Part shown: positions 32,841-42,649 of the stretch, one piece after another
Layout: the number at the start of each line of letters is the position of its first letter
How positions within the stretch are numbered: position 1 is the first letter of the stretch
NCBI GenBank assembly: GCA_027886185.1
Contig: WOAB01000568.1
Location: 3,844,001 to 3,908,000, forward strand
DNA from: Rheum nobile
Taxonomy: Eukaryota > Streptophyta > Magnoliopsida > Caryophyllales > Polygonaceae
Length of the DNA: 64,000 nt
Direction of reading: 5' to 3'
Position numbers and translations under genes: made by a program
The notes under the pieces: model-generated
Seen by the model: only the letters and a program-made list of their open reading frames with translations
The model's database searches: none
Told to the model about the DNA's origin: nothing

Positions 32841-33368
32841 GTGATCCGATCAGGGGAAAGGCAACAACAAGCCATCGATACACCTGCCATCACCTTCGAC
32901 GATTCCGAAGAGTTAGGCAATCATCACGACAGTCTGGTAATCTCTTTATCAATCGATAAGTGTCTCATCCGCCGAGTATTAATCGACACATGTAGCTCTA
33001 CCAACTTGTTGACACTTGACACCTTGAAGGGTATGGGTCTAAGCGAGGACGATTTAACCCAAAAATCCACTCCGCTAGTCGGATTTAGTGGAGAAGTCAA
33101 ACATACCTTAGGGGAAATAGTTTTGACGACGTACGCTGGTGGAGTTAACCAACAGGTAAAGTTCTTAATACTCGACTGTCCGTACCCATATAATGCGATC
33201 CTCGGCAGGCCCATGATCCACGACATGAAAGCTGTACCTTCCACTTATCATCAAACCATAAAATTTTCGACTAAGTGGAGGGTACAAGAAATAAAAGGCG
33301 ACCAACAAACCTGCCAAAGAATGCGACATCACTTCAATGAAGGGGCAGTCGACCGACCTTCAGCATAG
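32841..33368 (+). pseudogene. Protease of element I, catalytic triplet altered
   Basis: A 175-codon open stretch. The retropepsin motif, expected as hydrophobic-D-T-G-S, reads LIDTCSSTNLL (~32983-33015), so the invariant Gly is Cys. The second half has the flap-like region and ILGRPMIHDMKAVPS (~33200-33240), the ILGRP-type helix of plant Ty3 proteases. Element II has an intact DTG at the same place, which points to a disabling mutation here. Confidence 0.8.
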
Positions 33369-33413
33369 CAACCACAGTGCGGCAAAGGGACCAAACGATA
33401 CATCGAGCCAGAA

Positions 33414-34964
33414 ATGGAGCAACTGGACGAGATCGCATTGGACCCTTCAAAGCCAAAACAAACAGTAAGAGTTGGATCGGATTTAAATGATTCAACTAGA
33501 GCCGATCTAATAGAATTTTTACGATCTAATTCCAATTGTTTTGCCTGGTCACATGAAGACATAGTGGGGATTTTCCTTGATATTGTTACTCACAAATTGA
33601 ATGTAGATCCAGCCTATCCTCATGTTAAACAAAAAAAGAGAAAATTCAGACCAGAATGAAACACGATCTTAGACGACGAAGTCAGATTTCTACTCGAGAC
33701 AGGTAAAATCAGAGAAGTACGTCAAGTACCCCGACTGGCTAGAAAACATCGTCGTGGTCTAAAAGAAAAATGGAAAGTGGAGAGTCTGCATCGACTTCAC
33801 CGATCTGAACAAGGCATGTCCTAAGGACTCTTTCCCATTATCGCACATCGACACAATGGTCGACGCGACCGCAGGGCATGAAATGCTCACGTTCATGGAC
33901 GCGTTCAACGGTTACAACCAGATCTTAATGGACCCAAATGACCAAGAGAAAACGGCTTTCATAACCAGCCAAGGTACGCATTGCTACAAAGTTTTCCCTT
34001 TTGGGCATGCAGGGGCCACATACCAAAGACTCGTAAACAAGATGTTCAAGGATCAAATCGGAGACACCATGGAAGTCTACATCGACAACATGTTAGTCAA
34101 GTCAAAAGCAGCGGAAGACCACATCGAACACCTAAAGGAAGTATTCGAGGTAATAAAGAGGTATAATATGAAATTGAATCCAACTAAGTGCTCTTTTGGA
34201 GTGTCTTCAGGCAAATTCATGGGGTACATGGTGACGCAAAGGGGAATAGAGGCCAGTCCAGACCAAATCAAAGCTATCGTCAACTTAAGATCCCCCTGAT
34301 GCGCCAAAGACGTCCAAAAACTGACAGGACGGATAGCAGCATTAAACATATTCATATTCAAATCCTCAGACAAATGCAAACTCTTCTATGAAGCCTTGAA
34401 GAAGAACAAGTCGTTTGAATGGACAACGGCACACGAGCAGGCCTTCCAAGATCAAAAAGTGTACCTGGTAAGCCCGCTCCTACTAGCCAAACCAAAAGAC
34501 GACGAGCCACTACCATTATACCTAGATGTATCAGAGTCAGCGTAGTCCTGACGAGGGAAGAGGACGGAAAGCATTCCCCAATCTATTATGTAAGCCGCTC
34601 CTTACTCCTCGACGAAACAAGGTACACATCGCTTGGAAAATTAGTCCTAGCTCTAGTAATGGCCTCAACCAAACTCAGACCTTACTTCGAGTCACATGCT
34701 ATTATTGTAAGAACTAACCATCCCATGAAAGTTATCATGAGAAAGCCGGAGTTTACAAGACGAATGGCAAAATGGGCAATACACTTGAGCAGATTCGACA
34801 TTGAATACGAGCCAAGAACAACAATTAAGTCTCAAGCTTTGGTTGACTTTGTGGCCGATTTCAGTCCTACACTGGAAGAGGAAGCCACGAAGGAAGCCGA
34901 ACAACTAAAACCGAAAAAGATAGGGGCACATGGCAACTCCATACTCACGGAGCGTCAAACGTAA
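33414..34964 (+). pseudogene. Reverse transcriptase and RNase H of element I
   Basis: RT in at least three frames: lead-in FAWSHEDIVGI (~33540), fingers VCIDFTDLNKACPKDSFPL (~33788-33840), palm motif A TFMDAFNGYNQI (~33890-33930), KVFPFGHAGATYQRL (~33990-34035), and motif C YIDNMLVKSK (~34080-34110). Motif C normally reads YIDD; the second catalytic Asp is Asn. RNase H follows at ~34540-34860 (SVVLTREEDGKHSPIYYVSR, TRYTSLGKLVLALV, YFESHAIIVRTNHP). An in-frame TAG or TGA and frameshifts separate the pieces. Confidence 0.85.
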
Positions 34965-35700
34965 GAGGAGTATGGCTAGGCGTTGTACTAAAATCACCAC
35001 AAGGGGACCATATAGCCCAAGCTGTAAGGTGTGAATGGGACGCGACCAACAACGAAGCAGAGTATGAAGCACTCATATTCGGGCTAACACTTGCACAAGA
35101 CCTCGCAATCCAAAACATTTAAGTGACTAAGGATGAGCAAAAGTAGACGGAACCGTAAGACCGAACTGGACCGTAAATTTACGGTCCGGGAATTTTACAT
35201 TTCCGGTCTTACGGTCCGGTCCGGTATGGATCGTAATTTTTACTATCCGGACCGGTCGTATCGTATAAATAAAAAAAGGTTTAAAACATTTTTGGGCGTA
35301 GTTTTTACAGTCTGGTCCGGTCTATAATTTTAACGGTCCGGACCGTAATCAAACAATTTAAATGTCGAAAATTATGAAATCAGGTCTTCCCGGTTCGGAC
35401 CGAAATGATACGGTCCGGTCCGGTCCATGGTCAATATATTAAAAATTTTACGGTCCTCCGGTCCGGATCGGATGCCCATCCTTAGAAGTGACCTACGACT
35501 CCCTACTTAGACGTCGTCAAAAAATTTGTTGAAAAATTTCAAAATTTTACTATCCGACAAGTTTCACGCGACCTCAACACTCAGGCCGACGCTCTAGAAA
35601 ACCTCGGCTCTGCCTTACACCCCGATGACTTCCGCAACATCCCGTTAGCACACATTACAACCCCAACAGTCCCCAAAACTCTCAAGGCAACCAATTGTGA
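34900..35700 (+). pseudogene. Second (archaeal-type) RNase H of element I, split by a MITE
   Basis: Sequence reading VVLKSPQGDHIAQAVRCEW, then NNEAEYEALIFGLTLAQDL (~35047-35105), matches the additional RNase H of Tat elements, with the E in NEAEYEAL as an active-site residue. The MITE at 35128-35484 breaks it. After the MITE the domain resumes and ends with RDLNTQADALENLGSALHP (~35570-35620), followed by a linker to integrase. Inactive because of the insertion and stops. Confidence 0.8.
35128..35484. mobile_element. hAT-type MITE (357 bp)
   Basis: Left end TAAGGATGAGCA; right end, reversed, TAAGGATGGGCAT. Flanks are TAAGTGAC (35120-35127) and GAAGTGAC (35485-35492), 7 of 8 identical. The interior is a set of GGTCCGG/CCGGACC and ACGGTCC repeats on both strands. 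An 8-bp duplication with TAGG/TAAGG-type ends indicates hAT. No coding region. Confidence 0.8.
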
Positions 35701-35929
35701 AAACACTCAGGCAACAAATGAGTTGCCCTTAGAAGAAGTCGTCTCAGCAGAAGTAGGCGACAACACAGAGGACGAACTCATAAGCGACCAAGATGACTAG
35801 ACTGTACCCTACATCAAATGGTTAAAAGATGGCATACTCCCAGCAGACAAAGGAGAAGCCATAAAACTCAAGGTACAAGCCACAACCTTCGATATAAAAG
35901 ATAATGTTTTATTCAAACGATCTGTCACA

Positions 35930-36975
35930 TGTCTATACCTGCGTTGCCTCAAAACATCCGAGGTTGGACACACCATGTAGTCCCTACACGACGGAGAGTG
36001 TGGAAACCACATTAGGGGACGTAGCCTATTCGGCAAAGCCCTCAGGACAGGTTACTATTGGCCGACAATGAATAAGAACGCGATCGACCACGTCACAAAA
36101 TGCGACGCCTGCCAACGGCGCCGTCAGAAATGCTGCACCCGACCTTAGCACCTTGGCCTTTCATGCGGTGGGGAATGGACATCGTTGGAAAACTGTCGCC
36201 TGTATCAGGACAACGTGTCTTCTTTCTTGCCGTGACTGACTATTTTTCTAATTGGATCGAAGCTGAAGCATATCGAGAGGTAAAAGAAAAACACGTCATT
36301 TCACTTATAAAGTGTAACATTCTATGCAGATTTGGCGTCACCTCAGAAATTGTATGGGACAATGGCTCTCAATTCATCAGTAACAAGATGCAATCCTTTT
36401 GCAAGCAATGGAATATTACATTGGTCACATCCACACCACGATATCCACAATCCAACGGCCAAGCCGAATCTAGCAACAAGATCATCATAAACAATCTCAA
36501 AAAACGCCTCACAGGGGCAAAAGGAAAATGGGTAGACAAACTCCCTTTTAATTTTGTGGTCTAACAGAACCACCTCGAAGAACGCGACTGGACAATCCTT
36601 TTTCTCACTAGTCTACGGGAGTGAAGCAGTCATCCCTGTCGAACTACTCGTCCCGACAGCCAGATATGGATTACAAACTCCAGAGCAGAACAACGTTGAA
36701 TTATCCCACAATCTCAACACTGCAGACGAGATCAGAGAAAGAGCCAGAATTCGGATGGTCAAGCACCAACAACAATTCCCTAGAAACTACAACAAAAACG
36801 TCTGCATCAAAGTCTTCAAAGTAGGGGATTGGGTCTTGAGGAAAACATTCCAAAATACTCGAGATCTAGCCGATAGGAAGCTAGCACCTCAATGGGAATG
36901 ACCTTACCTCGTTAAGGAGATTGTTGGACAAGGTGCATATCGACTAGAAACAAAGGACGGACAACCACTCCCGTG
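35930..36975 (+). pseudogene. Integrase of element I
   Basis: HHCC-like zinc region (SLHDGECGNH, YYWPTMNKNA, VTKCDACQRR; ~35975-36120). The catalytic core has the three acidic residues in place: D in RWGMDIVGKL (~36168-36197), D in VWDNGSQF (~36352-36375) and E in NGQAESSNK (~36456-36482). A stop at 36562-36564 and a frame change precede the C-terminal part (TGQSFFSLVYGSEAVIPVE, ~36580-36640; KVGDWVLRKTF, ~36820-36850; WEXPYLVKEIVGQGAY-like end to ~36950). The core looks chemically intact but the frame is broken. Confidence 0.85.
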
Positions 36976-37575
36976 AAGTTGGAACGCAACCCATCTAAAG
37001 TTGTATCATTTGTAATCCTTACATTATTATGTTTTCTTTATGTCCATTCAATTACATTTGTCCCTCTCATTTTACTGACTTAAGCATTGGAGGGTCGTTG
37101 GGCTCACACCCAACGGTCGCCCTTTGACTCTTCTTTGAGTCAATTCAAACAGAAAACAAGAGGCCTCGAAAGCAGAGCATCATTTAAGCATACAAACACT
37201 TCTATACACAAAAAGCGCTTACAAATACACGATCGATCGGTACACAGGTAATAGAGGAACAACGCTAGACACCTTATTTACAAGAGTTGTCCTATATAAG
37301 GTACTCGTCTTTATTTGATATTTCAACAAATCTTCCCTAGAAACATAAGGCATGCCACACTAACGCTCAAAACTACATGTCACTTTGACCAATCATCACG
37401 CATCTCGGCCAAGGCGCAACTGACAATTCCACCTACAAAATCAAACAAGCAAGCATAAGGTGCACAAAATACGAAACATTCATTAAAAATGTGACCCGTG
37501 ATGGTGGACGGGTCGCCAAAACATTATCCTTCCCATCTCCACGATGGGGCACAACACAACGCTTAAGTCAGAATG
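36976..37575. other. Non-coding 3' region between pol and the antisense ORF of element I
   Basis: About 600 bases without a credible frame. It contains a palindrome-like segment (GGGTCGTTGGGCTCACACCCAACGG, with inner arms GTTGGG and CCCAAC, ~37093-37117). Related sequence occurs on the other strand in element II (~49488-49513), suggesting a conserved element feature. Confidence 0.5.
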
Positions 37576-39461
37576 TTAACAACACCACATACACGAAACA
37601 TTGTCATCACATGATAGACAAACCAAAGACTCGCCTGATTTTTCGTTGGCATCTGCATGGACAATCTCCTGACCCTTGGTCATCTTATAAGGTACCTTCG
37701 ACGCATCCTCGGCGGCCTCTTCAGTCTCCTCGGGGTCGGCCTCTTCTCTCTGCTCGTCCTCCCCCAGGCCAATGAGCTTGAACAAATCATCGCCAGGGTT
37801 GCCGTTGGGGTATAGAAGATCCATGCTGGCCTTCTCATCTTCAATCTTCCAAGTGGAGTGAGTCCTCGCAGCATACTCCTCCATCCTTTCAATCCCCAAT
37901 TTGATGCAGAAGTATGTCCCCATGTCGCTAGCAATTTGGGCATCCTTTGTACGAAGTTCCTCGGCATTGCTCTCCAACTCTTCGACGCGAGCCAGGAATT
38001 TCTTCTTAGCCAACGTCAACTCGTTTTCGGCAATCTTCACACGATCCTTGGCAGCTTTCAGTTGACCCTCGACCTGGGCGATTTGCTTATCCGCTCTGTC
38101 ACTTAACTCATGTACGGTCGAGAATGCGACCATCGAGTATTGAAAGGCCTATATCCGACGAGTCATGTAATCAATCTAACAAAAAAAGAGAAACGGAAAG
38201 AGAATTCTTCTACGCATAAGGTTCATTCTTCACTTACTTTCCATGCAGCGGCTTCGGCCTCATCAATGCAGTCAATGGGATGTAGGTCGCAAATTTCCTC
38301 CCTGGCTTGAGGATCCGCAAAATGTTGCAAGTCGTTCAAAGATCTATCCTTCAACATACATGTCGACGGCTTTGGGGCAACAATCACCTTCCTCTTCGCT
38401 CCCGATGTCTTGGACGATGGCGAATCCACAATAATGATCCCAGTCGACGAAGGGGCCTTGGCGGGAGTTCTTCCCGACGAAGACACCCTAGGAGCCCACA
38501 ACTTATGGTCCAAAAGACTCTTCTTGGATAAACGAGCGCTAGACCTCCCGCCACAATACGCTATGAAGAACGCGCAGCAAAATAATCACACAATGACCAC
38601 GAAGACCAACCAAATGCATTCTTGAAGGAACGAACAAGTGCCTCTAGTAATGGAAGCAGATGGGGTCGACATCTCAACAGGGGCAGGCGCTAGGAAATTG
38701 ATGTTCCTCAAAGATCAATCTTATTCAGGGAGAGCGAGCAAGGCGACGGTTTCTATCTCAAAATCTTTGGGCTCCTCTGGATTATGTGTTGCAACAAAAT
38801 ACATGTAAGCAGAAGTTTAGAAGGTATTTGACAAGAAATCTGAAAGAACAAACACAATACATGTTTTCCTCCAGTTTGAGAGTAGGAAATAATAGTCGAC
38901 ACCCCTTTCAAGTGACCTACGCTCCACAAAGAAAAATTGAGTTCTTCACCCGCGATCGTTAACATCTAAGTTCAAAGCTAAGGGATTTCTATTCCTCTGA
39001 AGGCGTAACTGGAACCTAGATGAGCCACGACTACTCAGATAATAGGTATACCACAGGGCGTCAAAGTCAAAATCGAACTTAACACTAGCGGCCAGGAGAA
39101 CGACTACCGTAAGCAATCGCCATGCGTAGGGCATGACTTGACAAGGGGCAAGCTTCATGACAGCAAGGAAGTTTCTAACAAGACTAGAAAAGTGGAAAGA
39201 ATGGCCAACCTTGAAGGGGTAGTCAAAGAAAGAAACCCAGCCTTCCAGATACCAGTCGGCTCATTCATGGGAAAGGGGAAGACGCATTATAGTACCTTCA
39301 GGAAATTGACCGACTTCAAGGATTTTGTCTAACTCCGGTTGGGTCAGGGTCCCACGCAAGGAGTCTTCTGGGCTAAGGAGTCCTAGAGGGTTGAAGACGT
39401 TCTCGTCTTTGGCGGAACCTTCGGGTGCGACTTTAGTTTTCTTGGATCTCGATAATGCCAT
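37576..39461 (-). pseudogene. Antisense ORF (aORF) of element I: gypsy-type transposon domain plus coiled coil
   Basis: The ATG at 39461 starts MALSRSKKTK. After GQFPEGTIMRLP a frame change leads into FFDYPFKVGHSFHFS (~39185-39235), KLAPCQVMPYAWRLL (~39110-39158) and DALWYTYYLSSRGSSRFQL (~39010-39070). These match the plant 'putative gypsy type transposon' domain (Pfam PF04195 as I know it). A middle exon has KTSGAKRKV and CDLHPIDCIDEAEAAAWK. A GT-AG intron at 38149-38237 joins it to a Leu/Glu/Lys-rich coiled coil (ELSDRADKQIAQVEGQL) and DEKASMDLLYPNGNP, ending at 37576. The role is unknown. The same gene is in element II and, truncated, in T0. Confidence 0.75.
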
Positions 39462-39729
39462 GAGAAGAGCAGGGGAAGAAGGAAACGGTAAGAAAATTTG
39501 AAAATTTACCTTGGAAGGACGCAAACCTCTGCAGAGAAAAGATGGTGAAAGGAAAGCTAATTGATGGTGTATTTAAAGAAGTAAAACAACCACGTCTTTG
39601 GTCAATATGGCAACCCAATCGCGTGGCGCCACATCAGCCAAATGTCTGCAGAAAAATCAGGGTAAAGATTATGCAGGTTCAAGATCAAATTGTTCCATAA
39701 AACTGCCCTTTTTCCGGCCCACTTTGATC

Positions 39730-39739
39730 TAGGGGCAAT
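39730..39739 (+). promoter_or_regulatory. Polypurine tract of element I
   Basis: TAGGGGCAAT lies directly before the 3' LTR. This is the position of the plus-strand primer, although it is a short tract. Confidence 0.5.
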
Positions 39740-40252
39740 TGTTGGGCCCTGATTTATTCAGTCCCTCAGGCCGACCCATGAAAATGACGAAAGGGCTAAA
39801 CCTTTTTCATGAGAGGAATGCGGGGTGGAAGAAGACGTTGGAAACGTTGGCAAGGATCTCGGAAGATAGGTGGACAACTCGATGACTCCCGAAGATTTCG
39901 GAGGAATGGCTAGTTTAGTTAGCTCTAACATTATCACAAATATCAGACTCAATAATCTCTTGTAACACACACATTATCGGATATACTCAATTCAAGCTAT
40001 ATTCTGTTGTCATTCTCATTATTATTTTTTGGTTCAATCTCTTGTTCGAACATTTAAAGCGACCAACATCTAAATCCATTGACTCGATTGGTCTCCCATC
40101 TTGAAGAGATAAGCCTTCTTTACATCTAATCGGTTCCATTTACTCTATTATTAGGATTGATTTGGATTATTTAGATATTATTAATCTTATCATTGTCTAG
40201 TTGCTCCTTCCTTAATCGATTTAGGTCGGTTCGATCTTTTTCGCCCAAAACA
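39740..40252 (+). repeat. 3' LTR of element I
   Basis: 513 bp, TGTTGGGCCC to GCCCAAAACA, followed by the CCTTT duplication. About 43 mismatches to the 5' LTR. Confidence 0.95.
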
Positions 40253-41013
40253 CCTTTATGTTGTTTTCTGTTGTTTATTATTACAATTGTTTATGTTTTT
40301 ATGATTTCTATTTTTTCTCCTGCTTTTTATTATTTTTTATATAATGTTTCAGGCTTTGTTTGTAATCCCTATTATTATGATATTCATATTACAATTGTTT
40401 TGTATATTAGTGTTCTTCTTTTCCTGGGCCGTTAATATTACTATGCATTTTGGTCGAGATTTGTTCTCCTCTTTTTCTGGCATTTTCATGGATTCCATTG
40501 TTGGGGTAATTACAGGCTTGGGTAAAGAAATATCCTTATCATTGTGATAACATACATGCTTATGTCCACTCTTAATCACTTGATACAATATGTGTGTTAC
40601 ACTAGTAGTTTGGTAGGTGCTTCGCATTTTCTGTTGTTTCCTGACTGCATGTTTGTGCTTCTCTTGTACCTTTTGCCGGCTAGTTTGGTAGCATATCCAT
40701 TGCTTTGTTGTTGTTGTTTATTTCCTCCTTTTGCTTCGTTCCTTCAGAGTTACCATGCGTAAAGATAGATAATACACGTATAGTAAGGGAGTTTAGTAGG
40801 ATAATAGTATCATATATATAAATATTATTGATCATGTTATAATTTATGCACATTCTATCTTCTTAATTTGTCTGGTTATGACTATTTATGTATTTATATT
40901 CTTTTGGATATCACTGATGCCGACAGTGTTGCACATATTTTTATTATTGGCTATTGTTGTAGTTCTGTTAGACAATTTGATATTAGTAAGAGTTATCATG
41001 TGCAGGAAAGTAG
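40253..41013 (-). pseudogene. Minus-strand LINE, ORF1/5' region fragment
   Basis: This lies between the right duplication of element I (CCTTT) and the left duplication of element II (AGTAG at 41009-41013). It continues the LINE 5' of its endonuclease. The longest minus-strand frame (40349-40627) is rich in Asn, Lys, Pro and Thr, as in the unstructured end of a LINE ORF1. No zinc knuckle is recognisable. Plus-strand frames here are Phe/Leu-rich mirror frames. Confidence 0.6.
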
Positions 41014-41546
41014 TGTTTTTGGGCGAAAAGATCGAACCGACCTAAATCGCTATGAATGTGGTAACTAGACAACAGTAAGATTAAAATATATAAATAATCC
41101 AAATCAAATAATAACAAGATGAATGAAACCGGACAAATATAAGAGCAAGCTTATCTCCTTAGAGCGAGAAGCTTGACGAATCTAAGAATTTAGTCGTCAG
41201 ACACTTAAATATTCGAACAAGGAGCTCAATCAAAGAACATTTCCTTTCACCGAGCAATGCTGAGAGCATTACTGAGAGAAGTAAAATAATGCTTGTGTTC
41301 GTTAACTCTGATATTGTGTGTGTTACATAGGAGATCATATGATATTTATACAGGATTTACAACTGATCTAGCAAAATTGTCCGAGATTTATGGGAGTCCT
41401 CGAACCGTTTACTAGTCGCCCGAGATCTTCCCCAACGTCTCTTTTCGTCAATGATTCTCTCGAGGTCTCCGCCTAGGTCTTCTAGATTGCAGCCATCATT
41501 AGGCCATTGCGCCAGTCTAACAAGGCAATAAAATCGAGGCCCGCCA
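41014..41546 (-). repeat. 3' LTR of element II
   Basis: Plus-strand TGTTTTTGGGCG to GGCCCGCCA, about 533 bp. It aligns with the right LTR with many substitutions and some indels. The outer end is a mutated GGCCCAACA. Confidence 0.85.
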
Positions 41547-41813
41547 AAATGGGCCAAAATGTTAGTTGATGGTACGGTTTGCTTTTTCACTTTCTCACTC
41601 CTTGCGTGATCTTTTCTCCCGATTTTCCTATAGACATTTGGGAGACATGGCATCCTTTGATTAGACCAAGAGATAGACCGAATGCTTTGTAGTTTCACCT
41701 CTTAAAATTTGTCATCGCTATACCTTATTTCACCCTCTTCTCTTTTGCAAAAGTTCTCTTCTTTCAAGGTAAACAATTCAAATATTTACCGTTGCTTCCT
41801 CTTTTTTCTTCAT

Positions 41814-42649
41814 GGCTTTTTCGAGATCTTGAAGAAGTAGGATCACATCATGTGGCCCCGGTGAGGAGGACAATGGTTTTGCCCCCTGGACCTCCTAAGT
41901 CAAGAAGATTCGCTGGTCGGAACCCTTACTCAACCGGAGTTAGACAATATCTTACAGGTAGGGCAGTTTCCTGCCGGAATAGTAGCACGTCTCCCCTACC
42001 CTCATGGCGCGCCGATTGGCATCGAGAAGGGTGCATTTGCTTTTTTGAGTACCCCTTTAAGATTGGTCATTCCTTCCTTTTTTCAAATCTTGTTCGAAAT
42101 TTCTTGGCCGTCTTGCACCTTGCACCTTGCACCTTGCCAGGTCATGCCCCATACATGGCGTCTTTTAAGGGTGATTAATCTTTTAGTCTCTAGTGCCGAC
42201 ATTGAATTTGATTTTGATGCCCTTTGGTATTCTTATTGCTTGAGTAGTCGAGGGTCTTCTAGATTTCAATTGCGCCTTCGGCAAGATAGGCGGCCGATTA
42301 TTTTGAACCTTAACGTCAATGACCGCTGGTGGAGGTCTTGTTTCTTCTTTGTGGAGCGGAAGTCACTCAAGGGGGGCTCCCACTGTTCTTTCTAGCTGGA
42401 TAATTGGAGGACGTCAGGTATCGTGTTTGTCCTTTTAGATTTTTATTGGATGTCTTCTTAACTTTTGCTCACATGTGTTTTGTTTCAGTTCCTGATCCTG
42501 AAGAATTTGAGGACTCCGACTTCGAAGCTGTGACCCAAGTCTTGCATTCCTTTTCTAAGACAGAAAGGTCTTTCCAGAATATCAACTTCATGGAATCTAA
42601 TCCCCTCAGCATGTCGACACCATCCACTTCCGTCACCAAAGGCACATGT
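41814..42649 (+). pseudogene. aORF of element II, N-terminal part
   Basis: ATG at 41814 with MAFSRS, then an in-frame stop. Later frames contain the same domain as in element I: FFEYPFKIGHSFLFSNLV (~42035-42090), a short internal duplication (CTTGCACCTTGCACC), CQVMPHTWRLL (~42130-42165), DALWYSYCLSSRGSSRFQL (~42215-42280) and CFFFVERKSLKGG (~42340-42378). Several stops and shifts show decay. The coding sequence continues (VPDPEEFEDSDFEAVTQVL near 42487-42540) up to the solo LTR. Confidence 0.7.

Larger units (their letters stand above)
30574..40252 (+). mobile_element. Tat-lineage Ty3/gypsy retrotransposon I (complete, decayed)
   Basis: 513-bp LTRs on both sides, TG...CA ends, and flanking duplication CCTTT at 30569-30573 and 40253-40257. 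Order: gag, zinc knuckle, protease, RT, RNase H, second (archaeal-type) RNase H, integrase, then an antisense ORF before the 3' LTR. The dual RNase H and antisense ORF place it in the Tat lineage (Retand-like layout). The LTRs differ at about 43 of 513 positions (8.4%). The open frames carry several stops and shifts. It sits in the 5' part of the minus-strand LINE and carries a hAT MITE at 35128-35484. Confidence 0.92.

Noticed and set aside
40193..40762. Phe/Leu-rich plus-strand frames resembling membrane proteins
   Set aside because: They are the complement of an Asn/Lys-rich LINE region on the minus strand. The hydrophobicity is a by-product of T-rich sequence.
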